From an uncultured Erysipelotrichaceae bacterium (GTDB lineage: Bacteria > Bacillota_I > Bacilli_A > Erysipelotrichales > Erysipelotrichaceae): DNA of 64,000 nucleotides. Under the pieces are notes generated by a model, which did no database searches, was not told the DNA's origin, and saw nothing but the letters and a program-made list of their open reading frames with translations. This document shows positions 57,039 to 64,000 of this stretch, piece after piece. Made by a program: the position numbers and the translations under genes. The stretch covers positions 1 to 64,000 of the forward strand of contig CACYNH010000004.1 of the NCBI GenBank assembly GCA_902775735.1, given 5' to 3'. Each line of letters begins with the position of its first letter. The first letter of the stretch is position 1.

Positions 57039-58247
57039 ATGAGTGAATACATCCGGCGGATCGATGAAGCGGACAAAGCCGTCAGAGAAGCGAAAAAAGC
57101 TCTGAGCCAGGTGGAAAAGAACCGCGAAAAGAAGCTGAAGCAGCTGAACAGGGAAATCAGGGATAACGAGGATTACATCGCAAAGCCCAGAAAAACCTAT
57201 GCCGGCATCAGCCTTTACATCGACCATCTTGAATACGAAAAACACAACTACGTATTAAACGAAAACACATGGGCGGAAGTGATCACCTCCGGCCAGATCA
57301 CAACCGCGGTCTCCACAAAATCAGGCAACGGCTTATCCGTAGGCGGCGCTCTGCTCGGGGGAGCCGTGGCAGGACCGCTGGGCGCGGTGGCCGGCGGCGT
57401 CAAACACAAGACAAAAGTCACAACCGAGGAAGTGGATCACAGAAAGCTCTACATCCATGTCAGCGGTGATGAAGGCGACTTCACCGCGGAAACAAAACCT
57501 GACGATGAAACAAAGGCAAGACAGTTCGCCAACGACATCAACAATTTCGCGAAGAAAGCGGAGGATGAAGTGCAGCGGGCCCAGAACAACCTGGATTATT
57601 CCAGGGAAAAGCTCCGTCTTGCGGAAGCGGATTTCACTGAAATCAACGAAGCCCAGTACGCTCTTGAGGAAAAGCAGCAGGCTAAAAGAGCCATCGAGGC
57701 CAGCTCCTCTCTTGAAGAAAGGGAACAGCTCACCGCCAGAAACAAAAAGAGGCAGAAAATGATCCTTATCGCTGCCGCCGTCGTTCTTCTCGCCTTTGCC
57801 GGATTCCTGTTCTCCAGACCGAAAACGCCGAAGCAGAACAATGAACCTGTGGCTGCCGTGACGCCCACTCCGACTCCCACTCCAAAGCCTACACCCACAC
57901 CGACTCCGGAACCCACACCTGAGCCTACTCCCGAGCCTACTCCCGAACCTACTCCCGAACCAACGCCGGAAGCGGAGAAGTCCTCCGGCATCAGACCTGA
58001 ATTCAAAGAATCCATGGAAGCTTATGAAGCATTCTTTGATGAATATGTCTCCTTCATGAAGAGCATCGATGAAGACAATCTGGGTCTGGATCAGATGACA
58101 AGATATCTGGAATTCCTGAACAAATACAATGACGCGATGGAGGCTCTTGACGCCATTGATGAATCCACCCTCACACCGGAAGAGGACAAACTCTATACGG
58201 AAACACTGCTCAGGATCGACCAGAAGCTTCTTGAGGCCATTGACTAG
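57039..58247 (+). CDS. Coiled-coil/Gly-zipper membrane protein with Pro-rich linker
   Basis: A 402-residue protein in five parts: an N-terminal coiled coil (residues 1-45, IDEADKAVREAKKALSQVEK); a beta-like segment to about 90; a glycine zipper at 100-121 (GGALLGGAVAGPLGAVAGGV); a charged helix to 235; one membrane helix near 240-258; a (T/E)P repeat at about 275-305 (TPTPTPTPKPTPTP, then TPEP units); and a C-terminal helical domain (315-402) such as is found after Pro-rich linkers in gut Bacillota. The likely role is envelope structure or sensing; no enzyme motif. The ATG at 57039 follows GAGGAA by seven bases; one two codons upstream is too close to it. It is under the MerR-type promoter site 1. 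Confidence 0.72.
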   Translation: MSEYIRRIDEADKAVREAKKALSQVEKNREKKLKQLNREIRDNEDYIAKPRKTYAGISLYIDHLEYEKHNYVLNENTWAEVITSGQITTAVSTKSGNGLSVGGALLGGAVAGPLGAVAGGVKHKTKVTTEEVDHRKLYIHVSGDEGDFTAETKPDDETKARQFANDINNFAKKAEDEVQRAQNNLDYSREKLRLAEADFTEINEAQYALEEKQQAKRAIEASSSLEEREQLTARNKKRQKMILIAAAVVLLAFAGFLFSRPKTPKQNNEPVAAVTPTPTPTPKPTPTPTPEPTPEPTPEPTPEPTPEPTPEAEKSSGIRPEFKESMEAYEAFFDEYVSFMKSIDEDNLGLDQMTRYLEFLNKYNDAMEALDAIDESTLTPEEDKLYTETLLRIDQKLLEAID

Positions 58248-58263
58248 GAAGGAAGTGCCGGGT

Positions 58264-58446
58264 TTGAAAAACAGATACAGAACAAAGGCAATCCGGATTA
58301 TGATCCTGTGCGAAATCCTGATTATGGTATTTCTGGCGTACCGCATCAGCGGCGTGCAGACATGGAACGGGATCGCCTTCATCCGTGACGGGGCGATGTT
58401 TACGGCAGGACTGATCGCGGGGCCGCTGGTCTTAAAAGAAATATGA
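58264..58446 (+). CDS. Small two-helix membrane protein
   Basis: A 60-residue protein with helices IMILCEILIMVFLAYRISGV and AMFTAGLIAGPLVL. It starts at TTG (58264), nine bases after AAGGAAG; the longer frame upstream overlaps the preceding gene and is not credible. It lies 16 bases after that gene and its stop overlaps the MerR start by four bases, so it joins the two in one operon. No family recognised. Confidence 0.55.
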   Translation: MKNRYRTKAIRIMILCEILIMVFLAYRISGVQTWNGIAFIRDGAMFTAGLIAGPLVLKEI

Positions 58447-58790
58447 ACAGCAAGGTGACTTATTATACCGTGGGGGAAATCTGCGTACTGACCGGGGTGA
58501 CAAGAAAGACGCTGTTCTACTATGACCGGATTGATCTGCTCAAGCCGGTCAGAAGAACAGGCGCGCAGAAACACAAGCTTTATGATTCGGGCTGCCTGGA
58601 GCGGTTAAGGCAGATCCTCGAATACCGGGAGGCAGGGCTGCAGATCGCGGAAATCAGGGAACTGGTCAATGACCCTGACTGCGACGCGCAGGCAATCCTG
58701 GAAAAGGCGCTGGCCAGAATCATTGAGCAGAAAAACGAAAAAGAAGCAGAAATACGCAAATTGCAGGACATGATCACAAGACTGCGGTAA
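58443..58790 (+). CDS. MerR-family transcriptional regulator
   Basis: A 115-residue regulator. The winged helix-turn-helix YTVGEICVLTGVTRKTLFYY followed by DRIDLLKPVRR is the MerR signature; YDSGCLERLRQILEYREAG and a C-terminal coiled coil (IEQKNEKEAEIRKLQDMI) support dimerisation. No ligand or metal domain follows, so the signal is unknown; it resembles the short BmrR/CueR-like forms. It is the third gene of an operon that begins at palindrome site 1, and a further site lies just after it, consistent with auto- and neighbour regulation by this protein. Confidence 0.9.
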   Translation: MNSKVTYYTVGEICVLTGVTRKTLFYYDRIDLLKPVRRTGAQKHKLYDSGCLERLRQILEYREAGLQIAEIRELVNDPDCDAQAILEKALARIIEQKNEKEAEIRKLQDMITRLR

Positions 58791-58823
58791 TGAGTATCAT
58801 TGCCACTCTTGTCTGCACTCATT

Positions 58824-58837
58824 GTTCCGCAGGGAAC
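58824..58837 (+). promoter_or_regulatory. Palindrome GTTCC-N4-GGAAC (site 2)
   Basis: GTTCCGCAGGGAAC lies 30 bases before the DUF4230 start. The flanking hexamers at MerR spacing (CTCATT and TGCACA) are poor, so the promoter is not clear at this site. Confidence 0.6.
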
Positions 58838-58866
58838 AGTCCTGCACAAAGAAAGGATAAGAAAAC

Positions 58867-59457
58867 ATGTTCAAGAAAATCATCACATTTGCGGCCGGTA
58901 TCGCGGTAGGGATCCTGGGTGTGTTCACCTATGATACCTTCAAGCCGAAGGACAGAAGCACGCCGCCTGTCGTGATCACTGATGACATTGAATACCGCAT
59001 TCAGCAGATCGGCGAACTGGCCACAGCTGAATTTGTTTACACCATTACCCAGACTGCCGACAAGAAAGCTTTCGAAGTCTTCAATATCTCCATCCCGTTC
59101 ACTTCCAGCCGGATTGTGTACAGTTATTCCGGAACGATCAAAGCAGGAATTGACTTCTCTGAAATCAAAGCCGTCACTGAAGGGGAAACCATACACATCA
59201 CACTGCCTCAAAGCACGATACTTTCCAATGATCTCGACCATGACAGCCTGACTGTCTATGACGAAAAGAACAGCATCTTCAACCGCTTCTCCTTCTCTGA
59301 CATGAACGCCTCCCAGGCGGATTTAAAGAAAACAGCGGAAGAAACCGCAGCTGAAAAGGGACTGCTTGAAACGGCGGACGCCAACGCCAGGGAGATCATC
59401 GAAAAAACAATCAGCTCCATGTACGGAAACGGGGAGTATACCGTCGTCTTTGACTGA
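58867..59457 (+). CDS. DUF4230-domain membrane-anchored protein
   Basis: A 196-residue protein with one N-terminal membrane helix (IITFAAGIAVGILGVFTY) and a DUF4230 domain outside: SSRIVYSYSGTIKAGIDFSE and ITLPQSTILSNDLDHDSLTV, with the conserved Lys/Asp pattern. The DUF4230 family is widespread in Bacillota and of unknown function. AGAAAGGATAAG lies about ten bases before the ATG. It is the gene next to MerR and has palindrome site 2 upstream. Confidence 0.85.
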   Translation: MFKKIITFAAGIAVGILGVFTYDTFKPKDRSTPPVVITDDIEYRIQQIGELATAEFVYTITQTADKKAFEVFNISIPFTSSRIVYSYSGTIKAGIDFSEIKAVTEGETIHITLPQSTILSNDLDHDSLTVYDEKNSIFNRFSFSDMNASQADLKKTAEETAAEKGLLETADANAREIIEKTISSMYGNGEYTVVFD

Positions 59458-59544
59458 TCAGCCTCAAAGCCGCGCAGCGATGTGTGGTTTTGTTTTCACT
59501 CAGCCCGGGATATGGTATTGTCTGTCTGAAGGAGGGATCTTCCC

Positions 59545-59946
59545 ATGATCAAAGGCATCCACCACATTTCAATGAAAACAGACAGTCCGGAAGTATTCAC
59601 AAAAACAAAGCAGTTCTACACAGAAGTTTTAGGCCTTTCCATTGCCCGTGAGTGGGAAAGCGGAATCATGGTCGAAACCGGAAACTGCTGGCTGGAGATC
59701 AATAACGACAAACCGGGAATCAGGGAACTCGGCGCGATCCGCCACATGGCTTTCTATTGCGATGATGTCGATGAGCAGGTGAAGAAAGTGAAAGAAGCAG
59801 GCTATGAGGTTTTCATTGAACCCAAAGACATCTGCCTTCACTCCGAACCGCCCATCCCGGCAAGAATCGCCTTCTGCTATGGTCCTCTTGGCGAACAGAT
59901 TGAATTCTTTCATGATCAGTCGGTAAACGGGCAGCGGTATCAGTGA
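59545..59946 (+). CDS. VOC/glyoxalase-family protein
   Basis: A 133-residue vicinal-oxygen-chelate protein made of two beta-alpha-beta-beta-beta modules. Metal-site positions appear as IHHISMKT (His6 region), WLEINNDK (Glu), AIRHMAFYCD (His) and GEQIEFFHD (Glu), as in glyoxalase I-like enzymes; the substrate is unknown. GAAGGAGGG precedes the ATG. It stands alone with its own terminator. Confidence 0.92.
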   Translation: MIKGIHHISMKTDSPEVFTKTKQFYTEVLGLSIAREWESGIMVETGNCWLEINNDKPGIRELGAIRHMAFYCDDVDEQVKKVKEAGYEVFIEPKDICLHSEPPIPARIAFCYGPLGEQIEFFHDQSVNGQRYQ

Positions 59947-59966
59947 ACAGAAAAGTGTATTGAAAT

Positions 59967-59993
59967 CCGGAACTTTATGGAGTTCCGGTTTTT
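59967..59993 (+). terminator. Intrinsic terminator
   Basis: CCGGAACT, six-base loop, AGTTCCGG then TTTTT after the VOC gene. Confidence 0.92.
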
Positions 59994-60056
59994 AATCAGC
60001 AGTTCTGCTTATGGTGCGCTTCAGAAAACCGAATGGTTCCTATTTGAAGGGAAAGC

Positions 60057-60062
60057 TATAAT
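60057..60062 (+). promoter_or_regulatory. -10 box of the flavodoxin lipoprotein gene
   Basis: Perfect TATAAT 33 bases before the ATG at 60096; -35 (TGGTTC) is weak. Confidence 0.5.
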
Positions 60063-60095
60063 ACACGCGTCAACAGTCCACAGGAGGAACCGGAA

Positions 60096-60788
60096 ATGAA
60101 AACTTACGCAAAAGCATTCCTTGCGGCTTTCATGGCATTATCCATGATGGCCTGTGCCTCTTCTGAAAAAACTCAGGAAGAGGAAACTGCCGTAAAGGAA
60201 GAAACAGAGAATACTGAAGCTGAAGTGCCTGAAGAAACACCCGCAGAAGAACACAGCAGCGATTCCCTGATCATTGTCTTTTCAAGAACAGGCGAACAGT
60301 ACAATGTCGGCGAAATCGAAAAGGGCAATACGATGATTGTGGCCGAAATGATTCAGAATCATACCGGAGCGGATCTCTTTGAGATTCTGCCTGAGGATGA
60401 TTATTATCCTTACACTTACAATGAACTGACCGAGGTCGCAAAACAGGAACAGCAGGATCAGGCAAGACCCGCGTACAAAGGAGATCTTCCCGATCTTTCT
60501 CAATACAGCACAGTCTTCATCGGCTCGCCGGTCTGGTGGGGCGATTATCCGATGTTAATGTACACGGTCCTGGAGAACAATGACTTCCACAGCAGAAAGC
60601 TTGTGCCCTTCGCCACAAGCGAAGGCAGCGGCCTTGCCGGCATGGATGAAAAGCTGAAGAGCCTTTTCCCTGACAGCGAAGTCACAGAAGGGCTTGCCAT
60701 CCGCGGCACCGACGCCCAGCAGAACCGGGAAGAAACCGAAGCCAAAGTCAGCGGATGGCTTGAACAGCTCGGCTTTGCGCACCGGTAA
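60096..60788 (+). CDS. Flavodoxin-like lipoprotein
   Basis: A 230-residue flavodoxin made as a surface lipoprotein. The signal MKTYAKAFLAAFMALSMMAC ends in a lipobox Cys; an acidic linker (about residues 25-55) leads to the flavodoxin fold: SLIIVFSRTGEQYNVGE (FMN phosphate loop), VFIGSPVWWGDYPMLMYTVL (aromatic loop) and FATSEGSGLAGMDEKLKSL. Such extracellular flavodoxins are known in gut Bacillota and Bacteroidota and may feed extracellular electron transfer. ACAGGAGGAAC precedes the ATG. Confidence 0.9.
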   Translation: MKTYAKAFLAAFMALSMMACASSEKTQEEETAVKEETENTEAEVPEETPAEEHSSDSLIIVFSRTGEQYNVGEIEKGNTMIVAEMIQNHTGADLFEILPEDDYYPYTYNELTEVAKQEQQDQARPAYKGDLPDLSQYSTVFIGSPVWWGDYPMLMYTVLENNDFHSRKLVPFATSEGSGLAGMDEKLKSLFPDSEVTEGLAIRGTDAQQNREETEAKVSGWLEQLGFAHR

Positions 60789-60813
60789 AAACGAAAATTC
60801 AAAACCATCTGAA

Positions 60814-60841
60814 CGGGGGAAGAAAATTCTCCCGCTTTTTT
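60814..60841 (+). terminator. Intrinsic terminator
   Basis: CGGGGGAA / TTCTCCCG stem then CTTTTTT after the flavodoxin gene. Confidence 0.8.
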
Positions 60842-60854
60842 GTGTTTCACCTTA

Positions 60855-60919
60855 TTGAAAACGCTTTCCCTGCATGGCATAATGGGTTTCCTTTCGTAAA
60901 GTTCTTTGAAAACTGAATA
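60855..60919 (+). promoter_or_regulatory. Promoter with cre site and rrn-like boxA leader
   Basis: -35 TTGAAA (60855-60860), 17-bp spacer, -10 CATAAT (60878-60883). TGAAAACGCTTTCC (60856-60869) matches the CcpA cre consensus TGWAANCGNTNWCA at 13 of 14 positions and covers the -35 and spacer. Downstream the leader contains GTTCTTTGAAAACTGAATA (60901-60919), the sequence normally found at rRNA boxA/processing sites of Bacillota. Confidence 0.65.
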
Positions 60920-61027
60920 TCTGAATACGGCAGCCCGAGACGGCCGGATCAGTTTGCATCTGGATTAAATTACCGCGGCACCCGTAAAAATGTTTGGATG
61001 TGTTTTTGTGTCAAGTTGGAGGTTACT

Positions 61028-62572
61028 ATGCAGTTTGGAAACAGGACTTTCTTCATTTCTGAAAACGTCAGCGATCACTACGCCAGAAGATTCGCCAGGG
61101 AGATTTCACTCCGCAGCGGAAAGACGACGGCAGATCCCGGCGTTCATGCGGACTACATCATTTACGATGCGGAAAAAGACATTGCGGAACTGGAAGAGCT
61201 GGATCATTCGGCTGTGAAAATCACAGTGAATGAGATGGTGAGCATCATCGACTCCGCCCAGCTTCCGGACAATGACGGGTTCTGCGTCATCGGCAGTGTG
61301 CTGGTGAAGTGGATCCCGGAAGAATCAGACAGAAATACCCTGAGAATCCCCAATGGCGTCACCAGAATCAAAGGCGACGCGTTCCAGCCCGTCTTCTCAT
61401 GCCAGGAGGCTGTATTCAAAAAGAAACGAAACGGAATCATCCGGATTCAGTTCCCGAAAACACTGAGGGTCATTGAACCTGACGCGTTTAAGGGATTTGA
61501 AAGTCTGGAATCCGTTCAGTTCCAGGAAGGACTTCAGGAGCTCGGCGGTTTCCGCGGCTGCGTCCATCTGGACAATGTGGCAATCCCGAAAAGCTGCACG
61601 AAAATCAGCGATCACGCTTTTGAAGGCGGCAGGTTTCTGTCCCAGATTCTCTGGAATGAAAACGTCACTGAAATCGGCAGGAACGCTTTCAAAGGCACAT
61701 GGCTCATGGCTTTCACCTCATGGGACAGTTTAAAAACAATCGGCGAAGAAGCCTTTGCCGGCTGTGATCTGCTTTCCGAAGTGAATCTCAGCGGAACTGA
61801 AATCGAATGCGGGAAGTACTGTTTTAAAGGCTCCGCGGTTCAGAAACTCACAGTCAGCGCCGGTTCATGTGTTCTGAAAAACTGCTGTTTCTCCGCCTGC
61901 ACAAAACTCAGGCAGATTGAAATTGAAAAAGGCAGAGTCACAATCACATCAACGACCTTCCCTGTGGAAACAGTCAGCAGCAGACTGAAAGCCATAAAAC
62001 AGGGGACATGCCCGGATGCTGAACGTGACATGTGGACGGATATGATGAGGACGTATAAAAAGAGATTCATGAACAGACTTCCGGTGGACGATTATATTAA
62101 ATACGCACCAATGTGCGCTGAAATCATGGGAATCAAAGATTTCAGAATTGACCGTCAGGAACTCGTGCAGAGAGAAGCACTTTACAGAATTTCATGGCTG
62201 ATCAGGAATCTCGGTCTGAATCCCAATGTCCGCAAATACTACCGTGAAGGAAAACTATATTACTCCTATATGACGGCAGGCGGATTCATGGGCTCCATCG
62301 ATACCATCAATTACAATCCCCGCTATGCGGAAATTGTAAAGAAAGCGGAAGAGACATACGGCATCAAAGTCTACCATGCCATCGAGGGACAGGGAATGTT
62401 CGGACCGGAACTTGTGCTGCTGTGTATTGAGAGTTTATACAGCGACTGGCCTTACAGCAGGCCCGACAGCAGCTGGATGATGGCGTATGTGCACAATATT
62501 GAACTTGACGAAGGGGAATTCGGCGATGTGGAACTCGACTCCTATCAGGGAGCGCTTTACAGAGTCGGATAA
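61028..62572 (+). CDS. BRCT-like plus leucine-rich-repeat (LRR_5/BspA) protein
   Basis: A 514-residue protein without a signal peptide. Residues 1-75 look BRCT-like: RTFFISENVSDHYARRFARE, SGKTTADPGVHADYIIYD and AVKITVNEMVSIID, a pattern of G-K and ADY/hydrophobic strand typical of BRCT domains. Residues 100-315 hold LRR_5 units (RIPNGVTRIKGDAFQPVFSC; LNISTW-like cores such as FPKTLRVIEPDAFKGFESLE). The C-terminal third is unassigned. GGAGG lies five bases before the ATG. It is preceded by a catabolite-type promoter and boxA-like leader. Function unknown; probably cytoplasmic. Confidence 0.75.
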   Translation: MQFGNRTFFISENVSDHYARRFAREISLRSGKTTADPGVHADYIIYDAEKDIAELEELDHSAVKITVNEMVSIIDSAQLPDNDGFCVIGSVLVKWIPEESDRNTLRIPNGVTRIKGDAFQPVFSCQEAVFKKKRNGIIRIQFPKTLRVIEPDAFKGFESLESVQFQEGLQELGGFRGCVHLDNVAIPKSCTKISDHAFEGGRFLSQILWNENVTEIGRNAFKGTWLMAFTSWDSLKTIGEEAFAGCDLLSEVNLSGTEIECGKYCFKGSAVQKLTVSAGSCVLKNCCFSACTKLRQIEIEKGRVTITSTTFPVETVSSRLKAIKQGTCPDAERDMWTDMMRTYKKRFMNRLPVDDYIKYAPMCAEIMGIKDFRIDRQELVQREALYRISWLIRNLGLNPNVRKYYREGKLYYSYMTAGGFMGSIDTINYNPRYAEIVKKAEETYGIKVYHAIEGQGMFGPELVLLCIESLYSDWPYSRPDSSWMMAYVHNIELDEGEFGDVELDSYQGALYRVG

Positions 62573-62599
62573 CAGCTGAACAGTTACAGATACAAATGA

Positions 62600-62642
62600 A
62601 GACAGGTGAACAGAGAACAATCTCTGAACACCTGTCTTTTTC
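62600..62642 (+). terminator. Intrinsic terminator with extended hairpin
   Basis: AGACAGGTG / CACCTGTCT outer stem with inner AGAGA / TCTCT stem, followed by TTTT. Confidence 0.9.
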
Positions 62643-62652
62643 TGTTCTTCTG

Positions 62653-62683
62653 TTGACCGTTCCGCGGGGAACAGAAGTAGCGT
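62653..62683 (+). promoter_or_regulatory. MerR-type promoter with palindrome GTTCC-N4-GGAAC (site 3)
   Basis: -35 TTGACC (62653-62658), 19-bp spacer, -10 TAGCGT (62678-62683), with GTTCCGCGGGGAAC (62659-62672) flush against the -35, exactly as at site 1. The remaining 135 bases to the ATG at 62819 carry short hairpins and no gene. Confidence 0.65.
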
Positions 62684-62818
62684 TAAAGAGGCTCCGCGGA
62701 TCATCTTGGCGGGGTGTGCAGAAAAATGTACAGGTACGAATCGTATGATGATTCTGCGAAGGCAGAGTGCAGGCACTGATTTCTGCCGGAGTGAGATGAA
62801 GAAGGAGGGTTAACGATT

Positions 62819-63502
62819 ATGAAACTGATCGCGGTGAAATGTCCCAATTGCGGGGCAGACCTTGAATATGAAGAAGGAATGAGCAAAATGTTCTGCCGAT
62901 ACTGCGGCACACCGGTCATCCTTGATGATGAGTCGGTGAAGATCAATATAACAAACAGGATTGTCGATGAGGCGGAACTTGAAAAGGTGAAGCTGCAGCG
63001 GGCACAGTATGAGCACAGACACGAAAGAGAACTGGAGCAGGAAAAGGATCTTGCCGAAAAGGAACGGGCGTGGAAGCAGCTGTTAATGGAATACCTTGGC
63101 GGAGTGGGAATTACACTGTTTATTGCAATGGCATTCCAGAATACGGCATCCGGTTTTCTGAACGATCTCATTACAGGCCTGTGCGGTGCGGTATGGTTCA
63201 TCGGCGGAATCGCGGTGTGGGTCATGAAACCCAAAACAAACAGAATGCCTGAACAGGATTACAGCCGTTCAGGAAGGAACGTTTACCGCTATGATGACAG
63301 ATCTGACCGCAGTCAGGTGATTGCGCTGCTCATCTGTATCTTTGCCGGATACTTCGGAGCGCATTATTTCTATGTCCGCAGACATGCGATGGGAATTGTC
63401 TATCTGTTCACGGTTGGACTTTTCGGGTTTGGTTGGCTCTACGATTGTTTTAGAATAGCAATGGGGAAATTCCCGGATGACAATGGCAGAGTCCTTCGCT
63501 GA
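62819..63502 (+). CDS. Zinc-ribbon and TM2-domain membrane protein
   Basis: A 227-residue protein. The N-terminus is a zinc ribbon: VKCPNCGADLEYEEGMSKMF followed by CRYCGTPVIL. A charged coiled coil (ERELEQEKDLAEKERAW) leads to two helices, then the TM2 domain near residues 160-215: VIALLICIFAGYFGAHYFYV and GIVYLFTVGLFGFGWLYDCF. TM2 proteins are common membrane proteins of unknown function; zinc-ribbon fusions are frequent in Bacillota. GAAGGAGGG is seven bases before the ATG. It is preceded by palindrome site 3. Confidence 0.85.
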   Translation: MKLIAVKCPNCGADLEYEEGMSKMFCRYCGTPVILDDESVKINITNRIVDEAELEKVKLQRAQYEHRHERELEQEKDLAEKERAWKQLLMEYLGGVGITLFIAMAFQNTASGFLNDLITGLCGAVWFIGGIAVWVMKPKTNRMPEQDYSRSGRNVYRYDDRSDRSQVIALLICIFAGYFGAHYFYVRRHAMGIVYLFTVGLFGFGWLYDCFRIAMGKFPDDNGRVLR

Positions 63503-63544
63503 CATTGAAGAATGATCCGGAACAAACGGATCAATAAAGAGCAG

Positions 63545-64000
63545 ATGAAAAGGATTATAAAAACACTTCTTGCACTGCCGCTTTGTTTCTCTCTGCTTTC
63601 ATGCAGAAGTGAAACAGCAGGCGTACAGGAGAATGCAGAACAGGAACAGGTGATTGAAAATACCGTTGTGCCGTTATTCGATACAGCGGTCTTTCACTAT
63701 GAGCAGCTGCCTGTATACCAGGGACAGCCTTATATTGAAGTCAATGACAATCATTCCTTTGAACCTCTGGAGGACACCATTGAATTCATCCGTGTCAGCC
63801 AACAGGATGAGCTTGGCAGATGCGGTGAAGTTGAAGCGGTCATCGGCCCGGACACACTTCCCGATACAAAGAGGGGATCAATCGGCGGGATCCGTCCGAC
63901 CGGCTGGCATACAATCCGCTACGATGATCTGATTGATGGAAGCTATCTTTACAACCGCTGTCATCTCATTGCCTATGAAATCAGCGGCATCAACGCTGAT
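63545..64000 (+). CDS. DNA/RNA non-specific endonuclease lipoprotein, partial
   Basis: The gene runs off the right edge; 152 residues are visible. A signal peptide with lipobox (KTLLALPLCFSLLSC) is followed by an acidic linker and the start of a non-specific endonuclease (EndA/NUC1-type) domain: RPTGWHTIRYDDLIDGSYLY followed by NRCHLIAYEISG, where the catalytic His of the DRGH-type motif is in NRCH. Extracellular nucleases of this type degrade DNA for nutrition or competence. An in-frame ATG at 63512 is an alternative start but a hairpin and poor RBS make 63545 more likely. Confidence 0.85.
   Translation, partial: MKRIIKTLLALPLCFSLLSCRSETAGVQENAEQEQVIENTVVPLFDTAVFHYEQLPVYQGQPYIEVNDNHSFEPLEDTIEFIRVSQQDELGRCGEVEAVIGPDTLPDTKRGSIGGIRPTGWHTIRYDDLIDGSYLYNRCHLIAYEISGINAD

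Noticed and set aside
59460-59500. Intrinsic terminator after the DUF4230 gene
   Set aside because: AAAGCCGC and GTGGTTTT pair only with a bulge and the stem is weak, so I did not list it.
1-64000. tRNA, rRNA, tmRNA, RNase P, SRP RNA, CRISPR arrays, phage or defence islands
   Set aside because: I looked for T-loop, rRNA-end and repeat-spacer patterns and for integrase or Cas-like proteins and saw none; the boxA-like leader is the only rRNA-like sequence.

Overview
The window looks like chromosome of an anaerobic, low-oxygen-adapted Bacillota (Firmicutes) bacterium, perhaps an Erysipelotrichia- or Clostridia-like gut commensal. The clues are a class III (glycyl-radical) ribonucleotide reductase with no aerobic RNR in view, strong AGGAGG ribosome binding sites, many U-tailed intrinsic terminators, a YerC/YecD (TrpR-superfamily) regulator, an SLH-anchored BspA-type surface protein, a catabolite-control (cre) motif and several small Gram-positive envelope proteins. 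I see no tRNA, rRNA, CRISPR array or intact transposase. Only the left edge carries IS-like terminal repeats. Taxonomy is inferred from gene content alone.

Left part (0.1-13 kb): a sodium:solute symporter diverges from a TrpR-like regulator across a clear promoter/operator; then a MATE pump; a MoxR-DUF58-DUF4129-like operon; a second, frameshifted MATE gene; a lipoprotein-phosphodiesterase pair; an orphan FeoB-associated cysteine-rich protein with a small membrane partner; a tyrosine phosphatase gene decayed by several frameshifts; and proB.

13-27 kb: a membrane protease with a Rossmann/TIR-like N-terminus, DAHP synthase, a DAC-domain protein of the diadenylate cyclase superfamily, an acyl-CoA ligase followed by a CoA-dependent acyltransferase, a nitroreductase whose RBS lies inside a terminator hairpin, a PTS EIIB-ROK fusion with a YhhX-like oxidoreductase, an aldo/keto reductase and a metallophosphoesterase lipoprotein. 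Several genes here have a -10 box only 6-8 nt before the ATG, suggesting leaderless mRNAs.

27-43 kb: nrdD, a scar where one deletion removed the 5' halves of two divergent genes, a second acyl-CoA ligase divergent from an AGCS amino-acid symporter, an ECF sigma/anti-sigma-like pair, a TetR-controlled redox operon whose last gene has an in-frame stop, and a PfkB kinase-nrdG-nitroreductase cluster far from nrdD.

43-64 kb: polysaccharide deacetylase, carboxylesterase, S10-type peptidase, BrkB-like protein, the large BspA/SLH surface protein, a fchA-folD one-carbon operon followed by a candidate ~58-nt small RNA, DJ-1/PfpI protein, glutathione peroxidase, and an envelope-protein neighbourhood. 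In that neighbourhood the palindrome GTTCC-N4-GGAAC occurs three times, always upstream of a membrane-protein gene; at two sites it sits in a 19-bp -35/-10 spacer as expected for a MerR-type activator, and a MerR gene lies in the middle of the cluster. This putative MerR envelope regulon is the most interesting undescribed system I can support. The window ends inside a secreted nuclease gene.
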